A stretch of DNA of 57,097 bases from Candidatus Melainabacteria bacterium RIFCSPLOWO2_02_FULL_35_15 (lineage in GTDB: Bacteria > Cyanobacteriota > Vampirovibrionia > 2-02-FULL-35-15): positions 1-57,097 of the forward strand of contig MFRN01000016.1 of assembly GCA_001784585.1 (NCBI GenBank). Reading direction: 5' to 3'. The notes under the pieces are model-generated. The model was not told the origin of the DNA. It did no database searches and was given only the letters and a program-made list of their open reading frames with translations. This document shows positions 9,039-16,649 of the stretch, piece by piece (the first letter of the stretch is position 1; each line of letters opens with the position of its first letter). A program made the translations under genes and the position numbers.

Positions 9039-10589
9039 TTAAAGTAATACTTCTGCATGTTTGCTGATAATCTCCTTTTTCAAATGTCCCTGAATATTTT
9101 CCCATGGCAATTTTATGCTTCTGTCCCACTCTTTAAAAATAAAATTATCACAATCAATATTTTTATTTCCCTTCATTGCTTTTTTAAAACTGCCCAGCGT
9201 ACCTCCGTATCTGTAAGCATCTTCAAGAATTTTATTTACACTTCTGTCTCCGCGTGAAATGAGAGCCTGAATAAGCGACCATTCGTAGCTTTCAGGCCTG
9301 AAGTCAACACCGATTTTATGTAATTCTTTTGAAAGATATTTTAATTTTTTACGAGCACCTTTATCCACACCAAAATATTGAAAAGGAGTCTGTGCTTTTG
9401 GTACAAATACAGAGCAACCCCAGGAAAGTTTTTTACCCTTATTTCTCGTTTTAATTTCACTTAGCAATTTTATGGTTTCGTTTAAATCATTTTCTGTCTC
9501 AGACGGAAGTCCGGCCATGCCGTAAAGTTTGATTGAATTAAATCCACTATTGTAAATAGTTTCAATTGATTTAATTATAGTTTCATTACTAACTTTTTTA
9601 TTTATTACATTGCGAAGCCTTGCTGAACCGGTTTCTACAGCCATTGTCAGCGATTTACTTCCAAGCTTAAGTAATCCGTCTGCAGTTTTTTTTGTAACTG
9701 AATCTGCACGAACAGATGCGATTTGAACCTGTAAAGATTTGCTATGGCAAATCTCCACGCTCTTTGACAAAAGATGTTCCAGTAATTCTTCAAATTCCGG
9801 ATGTTGTGTTACAGATGCACCCAGGAGTCCGATTTTATTTGTATATTTTAATCCAAAATCAATTGTTGGAATCAGAGAATCCTTTACATCTGGTGTTCTA
9901 AAAGGAAGAGAATTATAACTAGCCAGGCAAAACCGACACAGCTCAGGACAGCTTCTTACTACTTCTATAATAAATGTATCAGGCCATACAGAATCAGGTG
10001 TAAGAATAGACGAAGAGGTTAAATTACCCGGCGTAGTTTGTTTTTTTGCTGAGGCATGCCATGGCATATCCATACAATGCGGCACATAAACTCCGGGTAA
10101 TTTTGATAATTCATTTAATTTTTCTTCTCTGGTTAAATTTTTTATTTCAATTATTTTATTTGTTAATCCCCGGGCAACAATTTCCAGATCTCCAATTAGA
10201 AAAAAATCAAAGTTTTCACAAAATGGCCCGGGGTTTGCATTTGGCACTTGCCCGCCACAAAAAACAATTGGATCGTTTGTGCCTCTTTCATTAGCACGAA
10301 GAGGGATATTGTTTTTTTCCAGCATTGAAAAAATATTTTTATAATCCAGTTCCCAGCTAAATGAGAAACCTATGTAATCTGGCGCAGAATTTGATTTTTC
10401 CTGAATATCCATAAACCATCTGGATACATTTAAAGCCGGATTTTGATTAAACAATTTCCAGGCAGTTTGAAAACCCAGACTTGCCATTCCGACAGTATAG
10501 ATATTTGGAAATGCACATGCCAACTGGATTGCATTTTTGGTTTTTGCAGGGAAACTGATTAATATTTTTTCATTTTGAAATGGATTCAT
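9039..10589 (-). CDS. Radical SAM protein with B12-binding-like N-terminal domain
   Basis: The 516-aa protein carries the radical SAM CxxxCxxC signature as CPELCRFC (Cys214, 218 and 221), which binds a [4Fe-4S] cluster and SAM. Before it (about 20-150) is a cobalamin-binding-like region with the phrases GFSFSWELDYKNIFSML and IVFCGGQVPNANPGPFCENFDFFLIGDLE. That arrangement resembles the TIGR03960-like B12-binding radical SAM family found in cyanobacteria and clostridia. After the barrel it continues with GMAGLPSETENDL and PKAQTPFQYFG, also family-like. The substrate is unknown; RNA or tetrapyrrole modification are possibilities. Its start codon region lies back-to-back with the SprT-like gene on the other strand. 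Confidence 0.8.
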   Translation of the reverse strand: MNPFQNEKILISFPAKTKNAIQLACAFPNIYTVGMASLGFQTAWKLFNQNPALNVSRWFMDIQEKSNSAPDYIGFSFSWELDYKNIFSMLEKNNIPLRANERGTNDPIVFCGGQVPNANPGPFCENFDFFLIGDLEIVARGLTNKIIEIKNLTREEKLNELSKLPGVYVPHCMDMPWHASAKKQTTPGNLTSSSILTPDSVWPDTFIIEVVRSCPELCRFCLASYNSLPFRTPDVKDSLIPTIDFGLKYTNKIGLLGASVTQHPEFEELLEHLLSKSVEICHSKSLQVQIASVRADSVTKKTADGLLKLGSKSLTMAVETGSARLRNVINKKVSNETIIKSIETIYNSGFNSIKLYGMAGLPSETENDLNETIKLLSEIKTRNKGKKLSWGCSVFVPKAQTPFQYFGVDKGARKKLKYLSKELHKIGVDFRPESYEWSLIQALISRGDRSVNKILEDAYRYGGTLGSFKKAMKGNKNIDCDNFIFKEWDRSIKLPWENIQGHLKKEIISKHAEVLL

Positions 10590-10624
10590 TTCTTATTAAT
10601 TGTACGGTATATTATGATGATGAT

Positions 10625-10951
10625 ATGCCAAAACATATTCAGGATGAATTAATTTACGAAATTTTTGACAAGTTAAACAAACAATACTTTGAAGGTAAAC
10701 TTCCTTACGTAAGAATCTTATGGAGCGAAACGTTTGGGCATGGGAAATACTTTAAACAATTTGGGGATTTTATTGCATTGCCACACAAGCGACCGTTTAT
10801 AAGGCTTTCAAAACAACTCTGTGCTGAGCCCAAAGATATTGCACGGGTGCTCTATCATGAAATGGTTCACTTCTGGCTCTATGTAAATAAACAGCCGTGG
10901 GGGCATACCAAAGAGTTTAAGAAAAAACTGAAGGAGTTTAAAGTATTATAA
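10625..10951 (+). CDS. SprT-like zinc metalloprotease
   Basis: This short protein has the SprT/Spartan core: YFEGKLPYVRILWS, then the zinc-binding HEMVH and a downstream GHTKEF giving the third histidine. I chose the ATG at 10625 (108 aa). An upstream in-frame ATG at 10580 would give 123 aa but would overlap the start of the divergent radical SAM gene by 10 bp, and neither start has a clear ribosome binding site. Classical SprT proteins (about 150-170 aa) end in a zinc ribbon, which is absent, so this is a minimal catalytic domain. SprT-like enzymes often act on DNA-bound proteins; whether this one does is unknown. Confidence 0.75.
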   Translation: MPKHIQDELIYEIFDKLNKQYFEGKLPYVRILWSETFGHGKYFKQFGDFIALPHKRPFIRLSKQLCAEPKDIARVLYHEMVHFWLYVNKQPWGHTKEFKKKLKEFKVL

Positions 10952-10967
10952 AAGGATTAAATCTTTT

Positions 10968-11495
10968 ATGAGAAAAAGCATAATTTTAACTTTGTTTCTA
11001 ATGTGTCTTTTAAGCAGGACTCAAGCAGGAGATATTCAAAAGAGCGGGATTTGTTGTGAAGTGTTTAATGAACGCCTTGAGATAAAATCAAGAGCTTTTT
11101 GTTTAACAGTAGGAGGAAAGGAAATTCCTTTTGAACAATGCCTTATAGCAAATAAAAAGATCTGCTGTAAAGATCAAAATAACGATGTTCACTATGAAGT
11201 CAGGCAGCAGTGTGAAAGACTTGGATTAGAGGCAGTTAGTATGAAAAGTTGTGAAAGAAATTTAAAAATAATATGTTGTGAAACTGCAGACAGAGAGGTT
11301 AAAAAAATTAATTTCCAGAATTGTCGTAGAGCTGGCGGAATTGAAATTGACAGCAAGATATGTAAGTTCAAAAAAGAAAAAGATGATGATTTTGAAATAT
11401 GCTGTGCATATCCTGAAGGGACATATGGTATAGAAACCAATGAGGGTTGTAAATTGTTAAAAGGAATAATGGTAAATAAATCAAAATGCAAATAA
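10968..11495 (+). CDS. Secreted cysteine-rich protein with four CC-x14-C-x12-C repeats
   Basis: The 175-aa product begins with a signal peptide (MRKSIILTLFLMCLLSRTQA, probable cleavage before GD). The rest is four tandem units with exactly the same spacing: two adjacent cysteines, 14 residues, a cysteine, 12 residues, a cysteine. The units start at the ICC pairs and are joined by linkers of 7, 7 and 12 residues. Sixteen mature cysteines could form eight disulfides or bind metal. The units differ in sequence, so this is an old repeat rather than a recent duplication. I know no family with this spacing. It lies 16 bp after the SprT-like gene and may share its transcript. Its TAA stop sits inside the direct repeat flanking mobile element 2. 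Confidence 0.8.
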   Translation: MRKSIILTLFLMCLLSRTQAGDIQKSGICCEVFNERLEIKSRAFCLTVGGKEIPFEQCLIANKKICCKDQNNDVHYEVRQQCERLGLEAVSMKSCERNLKIICCETADREVKKINFQNCRRAGGIEIDSKICKFKKEKDDDFEICCAYPEGTYGIETNEGCKLLKGIMVNKSKCK

Positions 11496-11579
11496 GATAT
11501 AAAAATCTAGATTTGATCAGACAGACAGTGTCCGTGTTGCGAGTCCGCTTGAGGCGGACGAGCAACATCACATCAATTT

Positions 11580-11615
11580 TGTCATTGCGAAGGTCTGCAA
11601 GACCTGAAGCAATCT
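11580..11615 (+). repeat. REP-like palindromic unit in element 2
   Basis: The unit has outer arms TGTCATTGCGA and GAAGCAATCT and a perfect inner hairpin AGGTCT-GCA-AGACCT. The neighbouring unit at 11536-11566 has outer arms GTTGC/GCAAC around GTCCGC-TTGAG-GCGGAC. The corresponding units in element 1 keep the outer arms but have different inner stems. Confidence 0.75.
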
Positions 11616-11646
11616 TACACCAAAGTAAATGTAAATAAGGCCGCTT

Positions 11647-11952
11647 TTATAAATCTGACTTTTTACATTTCAAATATAAATCTTCCATATCTTTATTCAT
11701 TGATTCTATAAGTTCAAGCTTTTTCTTTCTTGAACCCCCTTTTATTTGTTTTTCTCTAGCAATAGCTAAATTAATATCTCTGAAAATTTCATAGTAAAGA
11801 AGGTCTTTAATATTATATTTAGAAGTAAATCCTTTTGTTAAATTATTTCTATGTTCATTAACTCTTTTTGTTAAGTCATTTGTAACACCTGTATAAAATA
11901 CAGTTCGAGATTGATTTGAAAGGATATAGATAAAGTAACGATATTCTTCCAT
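11647..11952 (-). CDS. GIY-YIG nuclease family protein, cargo of mobile element 2
   Basis: The 101-aa single-domain protein starts with the GIY-YIG core written here as FIYILSN...FYTGVTNDLTKRVNEHR, followed by KYNIKDLLYYEIFRDINLAIAREKQIKGGSRKKKLELI. This is the YhbQ-like (COG2827) type that is multicopy in many bacteria. The catalytic Tyr, Arg (KRVNEH) and Glu (AREKQIKG) positions look intact. The gene lies wholly inside the inverted-repeat element and nearly fills the segment that element 1 lacks. It may act in movement or maintenance of the element, or may be passive cargo; the sequence cannot decide. No transposase is in either element. Confidence 0.88.
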   Translation of the reverse strand: MEEYRYFIYILSNQSRTVFYTGVTNDLTKRVNEHRNNLTKGFTSKYNIKDLLYYEIFRDINLAIAREKQIKGGSRKKKLELIESMNKDMEDLYLKCKKSDL

Positions 11953-12148
11953 ATGATATTGGTATTATACGATAGCTGCCATGTTAGATTGCTTCGGGTT
12001 AAAGCCCCCTCGCAATGACAATATTGCTCTTTGGTTGTTCGTCGCTATCGCTCCTCACAATCACTTACAACGTCTGTAAAGTTAAATCTAAACTTTTACA
12101 AATAAGTGTTCTGTTAAATCCTTGTAATTCTTGCTATATTCTTAATAT

Positions 12149-13267
12149 ATGACATTGAGTATCCGGGATTTGGAAGAAAAACTATCAGATGACCCAGAGA
12201 AAGTTTCTGAAACAATGTATGCCTGCTTGTTTTATGGCCCCGGAGATATCCGGTATGAAAAAATCCCAGTTCCAAAAATCAATGAAAATGAAATTCTTGT
12301 AAAGGTAGATACTGTACTAACAGGCGGTACAGATTTAAAAACTTTTAAAAGAGGACATCCTGTTTTAATTAAAAAAATACCTTCTCTTTTCGGACATCAG
12401 TTTTCAGGAGAAATTGTAATGACCGGAAAAAATATAAAAAAGTTTTCATGTGGTCAAAAAGTAGTTTCACTGAACTCGGCTCCATGTCTTGAATGTAATT
12501 TTTGTAAGAAAAAAAGATTTAATCTCTGTGAAAATATAGAGTTTTTAAATGGGGCTTATGCTGAATATGTAAGTATTCCTGAGAGGATTGTAAAATATAA
12601 TACTTATATAATCCCTGAAAATATCGATCTTGAAACTGCTTCAATACTTGAGAGCCTGGCAGTAGTACTGCACGGATATGAAAGATCTGAAATTACAAAA
12701 GATAAAACTCTTTGTGTTATTGGTACAGGATCAATAGGACTTTTATTTATAGCACTTGCAAAATTAAATAAGGTCAAAGTAATTTCAATCGGGAGAAATC
12801 CATATAAACTAAATATTTCAGAAAAAATCGGTGCTGATTTTGTTTTGAATATAAAGGATTTTCCTGATGAAGGAGAACTAATTAAAAAGATAAATTCTCT
12901 AACAAATAATTATGGCCCTGAGGTAGTTATAGAAGCAGCAGGGTTTCCTGAAACATGGGAGCTTGCTGCAAGGATAGCAGGTCGGGGCGGACTTGTAAAC
13001 TTTTTTGGCGGCTGCAAAAAAGGTACTAAAGTAGAGCTTGATACTTATAAACTCCACTATGATGAACTTAAGCTAATAGGTGTATTTCACCATACTCCGG
13101 AGTATGTACAAAAAGCTTTAGGATTATTATCTGATAATTATATTAGAAGTGTAATAAAAAATATAATCTCAAAAACGCTTCCCTTGCAAGAATTAAAGCG
13201 TGCTTTTCAAATGCATGAATCAGGTGAAGTAATTCAGATAGCTGTAAAACCAGAAGAGTATAGATAA
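12149..13267 (+). CDS. Zinc-type medium-chain alcohol/polyol dehydrogenase-like protein
   Basis: The 372-aa MDR-superfamily protein resembles sorbitol and threonine dehydrogenases. The structural zinc site is intact: Cys113, 116, 119 and 127 in PCLECNFC and NLC. The Rossmann motif is VIGTGSIGLLF (about 190). The catalytic zinc site is altered: the usual Cys of the CGTD motif is Gly (LTGGTDLK, about 57-64), and the GHE motif reads GHQ (82-84). It may bind zinc differently or lack catalytic zinc, so the reaction is not predictable; NAD(P)-dependent sugar or polyol oxidation is the default guess. A second ATG at 12215 (MYACLFYGPGD) would remove a 22-aa leader and may be the true start. It stands alone after mobile element 2. 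Confidence 0.8.
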   Translation: MTLSIRDLEEKLSDDPEKVSETMYACLFYGPGDIRYEKIPVPKINENEILVKVDTVLTGGTDLKTFKRGHPVLIKKIPSLFGHQFSGEIVMTGKNIKKFSCGQKVVSLNSAPCLECNFCKKKRFNLCENIEFLNGAYAEYVSIPERIVKYNTYIIPENIDLETASILESLAVVLHGYERSEITKDKTLCVIGTGSIGLLFIALAKLNKVKVISIGRNPYKLNISEKIGADFVLNIKDFPDEGELIKKINSLTNNYGPEVVIEAAGFPETWELAARIAGRGGLVNFFGGCKKGTKVELDTYKLHYDELKLIGVFHHTPEYVQKALGLLSDNYIRSVIKNIISKTLPLQELKRAFQMHESGEVIQIAVKPEEYR

Positions 13268-13318
13268 GAATATGTATGTTATGGTATAAATTCTTATAAA
13301 GTAGGAGTTAAAAAATAA

Positions 13319-13924
13319 ATGAAATTCATAAAAAATGCACTGATTGTTTTAGTAATATTCTTAGTTTCTTCAATCAATAATTATTCTTCTGCACAAACTG
13401 CACCTGCTGCAATGACACCTCAGGCAGTGCCGGCAGGTACAGATAAAAAGCCGGAAGCTACTTCTCAACCTGTCCCAAAAAGTGGAATCTGTGATTGTCT
13501 GAAAGGTGCAATAGATGCAATTCAAAAATCATATGTCTCTCTGGAAGAAGATGAATGGCCCAGTGCTATTAAAGTTACCAAAGATGTTATTAATACTATT
13601 AATACTCTTTCAAAAACCTGTGCCTGTCCTGAAATCATAGCTTACCAGAAAATAGCTGATGCTTACTTAAAATATGCTGAAGGGGGAAATCACCTGGATG
13701 GTGCTGGAGAACCTAACTGCCCATATGCTACAAAACTATATTCTGATGCAATAGCTTTACTGGAAAATTATATTCCAAAGATTTCAAACGCAACAGTAAA
13801 AGGAAATGCAGAAGATGTAAAAGAATATGTGAAAGAAGAGAAGGAATTTGTTGATGAAGAATGTGGAGGAGCTCAATCAAAATCAAAAGAAGAACCTAAA
13901 AGTGCTGGAACTAAGAAGCAGTAA
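13319..13924 (+). CDS. Exported hypothetical protein
   Basis: The 201-aa protein has a signal peptide (about 1-26, ending NNYSSAQ), a Pro/Ala-rich linker (about 27-56), a helical cysteine-containing body with CDCLKG, CACPE and NCPY (about 58-145), and a very acidic and basic tail. An AGGAG-like ribosome binding site (GTAGGAG) precedes the start. The alternating helices with KYAEGGNHLDGAG suggest a TPR-like or periplasmic helical-bundle fold, but I do not recognise the family. Its 3' end overlaps the start of the GT39-like membrane protein gene, suggesting coupled translation and a shared role at the envelope. Confidence 0.65.
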   Translation: MKFIKNALIVLVIFLVSSINNYSSAQTAPAAMTPQAVPAGTDKKPEATSQPVPKSGICDCLKGAIDAIQKSYVSLEEDEWPSAIKVTKDVINTINTLSKTCACPEIIAYQKIADAYLKYAEGGNHLDGAGEPNCPYATKLYSDAIALLENYIPKISNATVKGNAEDVKEYVKEEKEFVDEECGGAQSKSKEEPKSAGTKKQ

Positions 13925-15398
13925 GTTACTATTAGCAGTTATAATCGTTGCATTTTATTTAAGGTTACAGGGAGTTAACTCAGGACTACCGTATATTTTA
14001 AATCCCGGAGAATCGGAGAATTTAATTAAGCTGCTTGGAATTTTTAAGGTTTTCAAATTTCCTGCTCTTATTAATCTTCTGGAAATTAATGCTGGTGCTT
14101 TATTTACACCACTTAGATTTTTCAGTATATTATTCGGAGTCGGAACAGTGATTGTAGTTTATTTTCTTGGATTAAGATTTAATTCATTTGTTGCTGTTAT
14201 TGCAAGCGGGCTTCTGGCAGTCTCAGTACTGCATGTTAAATTTTCCCAGATATTTGTACCGTTTGGTGCGGTAATCTTTTTTTGTTTGTTATCTGTTTTT
14301 TTTATAGTTAAAGCAAAGATCTCAAACAAAGATATTACTCTAAGCGCAATTTTTTCCTTTTTAAGTTTTTTAATACACCCGATAGGAATAGTCAGTATAA
14401 TTCCTGTTCTTTTTGTTTTATTACAGGAAAAATCTTATTTACAATTTAAACCTTTATTTATTAAACTCATTATTGTTGCTTTATTGCTAAAGCTGCCTTA
14501 CCTGCTGCATTTGCCTGGCTTACTCTTTACTTTATTTAAAAATTATCTTGCGGGCTATTATAACTATTATTCAAGTTCCTACTTCTTGTATATTTTTAGT
14601 TTCTTACTTATGGGAACAGGCCCTGTAGCTTATTTTGGTTTTTTATGGCTTCTTAAGTACAGAAAAGATTATGATTTAAATTTGATGAAAATATTATTTT
14701 CACTTCCCGTTTTGTGCATTGGAGTTTTAGGTTTTTTACATTTTACAAAAGCTGAATTTACAGTATTGATTATTCCATATTTTTGTATTTCTGCCGGATT
14801 ATTTTTTAATTCGGTTTATAAAAGAGCAAATACTGATAGTAAAAAATTTATTTTTATATTACTCCTCTTGTTTTTATTCTGGCTTCCCTTAAAATACACC
14901 CTAAAGTACAATAAGATAATCAGCCTTCCTGACACAAGAATAATTGCTACCGAATGGATAAAAGAAAATACATCTGATAATTTTAAAATTGCCTGGGATA
15001 AAAACAGTATTCAGCCAAACTGGTATGATGCTTATGATAAACAGGAGTTAAAATATCTTGGAGCTGAACCGGAGGTATTAATAAGCAGGCAAAGATTCCC
15101 GGTCAGCTTAAAATTATTAGAAAAAAAAGACTGGTTTAAAATCTTAAGAAAGAAAGTTGATTATGTAGTAATTAACAATATTGATTATGAGCAGGTATTA
15201 AGACAATCCGGGAATAAATCAGGAAAAAAATATTATAAAAAAATACTTAAATTAAAACCAGAAATTGTTTTTAATCCGTATCTGAAAGAATCCGATAAAA
15301 ATACAAATGGCTTGTTAATTGAAGAACTTTATTCACCGCTTCTCACTTTATGGCAAAGAGAAAGAAGTGGACCGGTAATAAAGGTATATAAATTATAA
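13854..15398 (+). CDS. GT39-like (ArnT/PMT-type) membrane glycosyltransferase
   Basis: The product, of about 514 aa, is an integral membrane protein with roughly nine or more hydrophobic segments and a C-terminal globular part that ends GPVIKVYKL, a common ending of dolichyl-phosphate-mannose transferase-like (PMT_2) proteins. The first extracytoplasmic loop reads VNSGLPYILNPGESENL. The family normally has PDE here with a catalytic acidic residue, so Asp is replaced by Gly while the Glu is kept. The ATG at 13854 has an AAGGA sequence at good distance but overlaps the upstream gene by 71 bp. A GTG at 13902 would overlap by 23 bp. It probably transfers a lipid-linked sugar to an envelope acceptor. 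Confidence 0.7.
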   Translation: MKNVEELNQNQKKNLKVLELRSSKLLLAVIIVAFYLRLQGVNSGLPYILNPGESENLIKLLGIFKVFKFPALINLLEINAGALFTPLRFFSILFGVGTVIVVYFLGLRFNSFVAVIASGLLAVSVLHVKFSQIFVPFGAVIFFCLLSVFFIVKAKISNKDITLSAIFSFLSFLIHPIGIVSIIPVLFVLLQEKSYLQFKPLFIKLIIVALLLKLPYLLHLPGLLFTLFKNYLAGYYNYYSSSYFLYIFSFLLMGTGPVAYFGFLWLLKYRKDYDLNLMKILFSLPVLCIGVLGFLHFTKAEFTVLIIPYFCISAGLFFNSVYKRANTDSKKFIFILLLLFLFWLPLKYTLKYNKIISLPDTRIIATEWIKENTSDNFKIAWDKNSIQPNWYDAYDKQELKYLGAEPEVLISRQRFPVSLKLLEKKDWFKILRKKVDYVVINNIDYEQVLRQSGNKSGKKYYKKILKLKPEIVFNPYLKESDKNTNGLLIEELYSPLLTLWQRERSGPVIKVYKL

Positions 15399-15405
15399 TA
15401 TTCTC

Positions 15406-16644
15406 ATGGATACAATTAATCAGTTAAAATCTGCCAAATCTGCATCCGGAAAGTTAGCTAAATCTTCAAACAAAGAAAGAAATGAAGCACTGGAACTTAT
15501 AAGCAAAGAATTGCTTCTGGCAAAAGATCAGATATTAGCCAAAAATAAAAAAGATATTGAAGAGGGTAAAAAAAATAATCTATCAAATGCTCTTCTGGAC
15601 AGGCTTTTATTAAATGAAAAAAGACTTTCTGGCATGACAGAAAGTATAAAAAAAGTAATTTTCCAGCCAGATCCGCTTGGAAAAGTTTTAAAGACATGGA
15701 AACACCCAAACGGAATGAATATAAAACAGATCTCAGTTCCGCTTGGAGTCATATGTATAATTTATGAAGCAAGGCCAAATGTTACTACTGATGCGATTTC
15801 ACTGGCATTAAAATCAGGTAATGCAGTTATTTTACGTGGCAGCCAGCATGCTACGTATTCAAATCAGGCGATTGTGGATGTGATTCATAAGGCACTGAAA
15901 AGTTTTGATCCAAACATTGTTCAATTCATTGCTGCAAAAAATCGAGATGAAACAATCAAAATTCTTGAAGCAAAAGAATATGTCGATCTTGTAATTCCAA
16001 GAGGCGGGGAAGATTTAAAAAACTTTGTGCTTAAACACTCTAAAATCCCTGTTATTGGTGCTGGTGGTGGAACATGCCATTTGTTTATAGATGAAAGTGC
16101 AGAAGAGAAAAAAGCTCTGGATATTTCAATAAATGCAAAAACTCAAAGACCCGGAGTTTGTAATGCCATTGAAACAATTTTAGTACATAAAAATATTGCA
16201 AAAGATTTTTTACCAAGACTGGAAGATGTTTTGAAATCAAAAAATGTAGAAATCTTTGCTTGTGACAGAACTCAAAAAATTATTTCAAATGTAAAACCAG
16301 CTACAGAAGATGACTGGCATAAGGAATATCTGGATTTAAAAATAGCTATAAAAATAGTAGATTCACTAGATGAAGCCATTAACCACATAAATAAATATGG
16401 CACAAAACATTCTGAGTCTATAATCACAGAAAATAAAGCCCATGCTAAAAGATTTCAGGAAGAAGTAGATGCAGCTTGTGTCTATGTAAATGCCAGCACA
16501 CGTTTTACTGACGGTGAGGAATTTGGCTTTGGTGCTGAAATCGGAATCTCTACACAAAAATTGCATGCACGCGGACCAATAGCACTGGAACAGCTGGTTA
16601 CGTATAAATATTTAATTAATGGTGAAGGTCAAATAAGAGGATAG
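15406..16644 (+). CDS. proA: Gamma-glutamyl phosphate reductase
   Basis: The 412-aa enzyme reduces gamma-glutamyl phosphate to glutamate semialdehyde with NADPH, the second step of proline synthesis. It is full length for ProA. Family landmarks are SVPLGVICIIYEARPNVT (110-127), LKSGNAVILRGS, DLVIPRGGEDL, GTCHLF and the catalytic cysteine Cys252 in QRPGVCNAIET. The C-terminus has NASTRFTDGEEFGFGAEIGISTQKLHARGP. No proB is in the window. The gene lies 7 bp after the GT39-like gene and 5 bp before nadD, and the proA-nadD order is common in bacteria. Confidence 0.97.
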   Translation: MDTINQLKSAKSASGKLAKSSNKERNEALELISKELLLAKDQILAKNKKDIEEGKKNNLSNALLDRLLLNEKRLSGMTESIKKVIFQPDPLGKVLKTWKHPNGMNIKQISVPLGVICIIYEARPNVTTDAISLALKSGNAVILRGSQHATYSNQAIVDVIHKALKSFDPNIVQFIAAKNRDETIKILEAKEYVDLVIPRGGEDLKNFVLKHSKIPVIGAGGGTCHLFIDESAEEKKALDISINAKTQRPGVCNAIETILVHKNIAKDFLPRLEDVLKSKNVEIFACDRTQKIISNVKPATEDDWHKEYLDLKIAIKIVDSLDEAINHINKYGTKHSESIITENKAHAKRFQEEVDAACVYVNASTRFTDGEEFGFGAEIGISTQKLHARGPIALEQLVTYKYLINGEGQIRG

Positions 16645-16649
16645 AACAA

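Larger units (their letters stand above)
11498..12100. mobile_element. GIY-YIG-bearing element 2 with terminal inverted repeats and 7-bp target duplication
   Basis: This 603-bp element has the same ends as the MITE at 5566-5911. The left end TATAAAAATCTAGATTT (11498 on) and the right end finishing AAATCTAAACTTTTACA (12100) are imperfect inverted repeats. The flanks are AATAAGA (11491-11497) and AATAAGT (12101-12107), a 6/7 direct repeat containing the TAA stop of the preceding gene. Inside are REP-like hairpin units (11536-11566, 11580-11615, 11986-12020) and a GIY-YIG nuclease gene on the minus strand. Sequence shared with element 1 resumes on both sides of the gene (AAATAAGG on the left, GGTATTATACGATA on the right), so element 1 looks like a deleted relative. 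Confidence 0.85.

Noticed and set aside
15327-15398. LLTLWQRERS at the end of the GT39-like protein as a repeat-derived peptide
   Set aside because: Similar endings before GPVIKVY occur naturally in this family, and no clear palindrome is present.
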